A stretch of DNA of 64,000 bases from Petralouisia muris (GTDB lineage: Bacteria; Bacillota; Clostridia; Lachnospirales; Lachnospiraceae): assembly GCF_004793545.1 (NCBI RefSeq), contig NZ_SRYA01000004.1:93686-157685 (forward strand). The letters are read 5' to 3'. Each line of letters opens with the position of its first letter. Position 1 is the stretch's first letter. Shown here piece by piece: positions 63,289 to 64,000 of the stretch. Both the position numbers and the translations under genes were made by a program. The notes beneath the pieces are model-generated. The model did no database searches and was not told the DNA's origin. It saw only the letters and a program-made list of their open reading frames with translations.

Positions 63289-63334
63289 TAAAAAAGTGTC
63301 TTCGACACTTCAGCCCCCTAGCCCCCATTCATGG
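63289..63334. other. Hairpins at the end of the IS91-type element
   Basis: AAGTGTC/GACACTT and CCCCCA/TGGGGG form two adjacent hairpins between the GTPase start and the transposase gene. IS91-type rolling-circle elements end in such structures, so this probably marks the left terminus of the element. Confidence 0.5.
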
Positions 63335-63381
63335 GGGAATTAGGGGTTTCTTTTTGTGGCGTTTTCCTGCATAATAGTCTC

Positions 63382-64000
63382 ATGAGCATACTTCAAGATA
63401 TTTTTAGAGACCATTATGAAGAAATAATTTATATTCTACATCCCCGTGACTCTGTCATCGAAAACGTGGATAAAATGATTAACTGTGGCGATCCTGCCTT
63501 TGGCGGGGCATTGTATGGCTGTCCCCATTGCGGAAAGTTAAAATTCGTTCCCTTCCGCTGCCACAGCCGTTTTTGCCCTACCTGCGGAAATCTCTACGCC
63601 ATGCAACGCACCACCTCTATGTCCTTTAAACTCGTCAATGTCCCCCACCGCCACTGTGTTTTTACCATTGATGAGCATCTCCGGGAGTTTTTTCTGGATG
63701 ACCGTTCTCTCCTTGACTGCCTCTTTCATGCCGTAAACAGTGTTGTTTCCCGCATGTTTTTTAAGCAGAATAAGTCCATGAACTTTACTCCCGGTTTTAT
63801 CATGGTTCTCCACACCTTTGGCCGGGATTTGAAATGGAACCCTCACATACACTGCCTTATTTCCGAGGGTGGTTACAGCGATAATGGTTTCTGGCGCAAT
63901 ACCAATTACTTCAACTATACCTACCTTCGCAATGCTTTCCGCACTGCCCTGCTCAATGAAATGGAATCCAAAATCGGCTCTTCTTTCAAAAAGACCAAGT
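63382..64000 (+). CDS. IS91-family (HUH, rolling-circle) transposase, partial
   Basis: The frame opens at the ATG at 63382 (MSILQDIFRDHYEEIIYILH) and runs off the right edge after about 206 codons. It has the N-terminal zinc-binding part (YGCPHCGKLKF, then CHSRFCPTCGN) and the HUH-like metal motif WNPHIHCLISEGG, both typical of IS91/IS801 transposases. The tyrosine nucleophile lies beyond the window. Such elements can mobilise neighbouring DNA from one end, which could account for accessory genes beside it. Confidence 0.9.
   Translation, partial: MSILQDIFRDHYEEIIYILHPRDSVIENVDKMINCGDPAFGGALYGCPHCGKLKFVPFRCHSRFCPTCGNLYAMQRTTSMSFKLVNVPHRHCVFTIDEHLREFFLDDRSLLDCLFHAVNSVVSRMFFKQNKSMNFTPGFIMVLHTFGRDLKWNPHIHCLISEGGYSDNGFWRNTNYFNYTYLRNAFRTALLNEMESKIGSSFKKTK

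Noticed and set aside
1..64000. tRNA or rRNA genes, retron or reverse transcriptase genes
   Set aside because: No cloverleaf, rRNA motif or YxDD-type polymerase was found on either strand, although a full tRNA scan was not possible by eye.

Overview
The window looks like a chromosome segment of a low-to-mid-GC anaerobic Bacillota, most likely a Lachnospiraceae (clostridial cluster XIVa) gut bacterium. The reasons are strong AGGAGG ribosome-binding sites, the panG-panB-panC arrangement, an agr locus, a clostridial Cys-rich radical-SAM RiPP cluster, and serine recombinase modules of the kind common in gut Firmicutes. No rRNA or tRNA gene and no CRISPR array was seen.

Layout. (1) 1-2.4 kb: leftward pantothenate operon panG-panB-panC (panC runs off the edge). 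(2) 2.7-16.6 kb: a mannoside catabolic locus. A leftward pair (solute-binding lipoprotein and chemoreceptor) diverges from a GntR/LacI-type regulator, followed by a rightward operon of binding protein, two permeases, GH125 and GH38 mannosidases and an AGE-family isomerase/epimerase. The hydrolases lack signal peptides, so mannosides are probably imported and cleaved inside the cell. (3) 16.7-22.7 kb: a two-gene RADAR antiphage operon, rdrA (P-loop ATPase) then rdrB (large adenosine deaminase), with a clear promoter. (4) 22.8-40.1 kb: about 17 kb transcribed leftward, combining an agr quorum-sensing locus (agrA, agrC, agrD, agrB), an ABC transporter, a radical SAM/SPASM maturase, a TIGR04066-like protein, an acyl-carrier-related protein, a Cys-rich precursor peptide, three tandem FtsX-like permeases, a subtilisin-like protease and an ABC exporter lacking Walker A. 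A LytTR-type double site lies upstream of agrD, so quorum sensing probably drives peptide production. (5) 40.2-47.4 kb: a scarred zone. It holds a second, broken copy of the rdrA promoter and 5' end, fragments of an HD-like protein, relaxase, recombinases, transposases and PD-(D/E)XK nucleases, and intact genes for an AlkD-like protein, a membrane protein and a LysR regulator. (6) 47.5-59.6 kb: an accessory region punctuated by three copies of a ~177-bp repeat. It carries an AbiEi/AbiEii-like pair, a RhuM-like gene, a 5'-truncated Hsp90-fold ATPase gene, three coupled large serine recombinases, and a MazF toxin with two resolvase-fold proteins that lack the catalytic serine. (7) 60.2-64 kb: a broken XRE repressor, a zinc-ribbon protein, a large GTPase of unknown function and the start of an IS91-family element.

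The most unusual signals are these: the RADAR operon together with a partial rdrA duplicate ~18 kb away that brackets the RiPP/agr island as direct repeats; an AgrD-like gene with a TGA codon inside the predicted autoinducer core; the mosaic, frameshifted permease triplet; the repeat family separating defence-like modules; and the MazF/resolvase-fold pair. All functions are read from sequence motifs and recalled family features. No searches were run.
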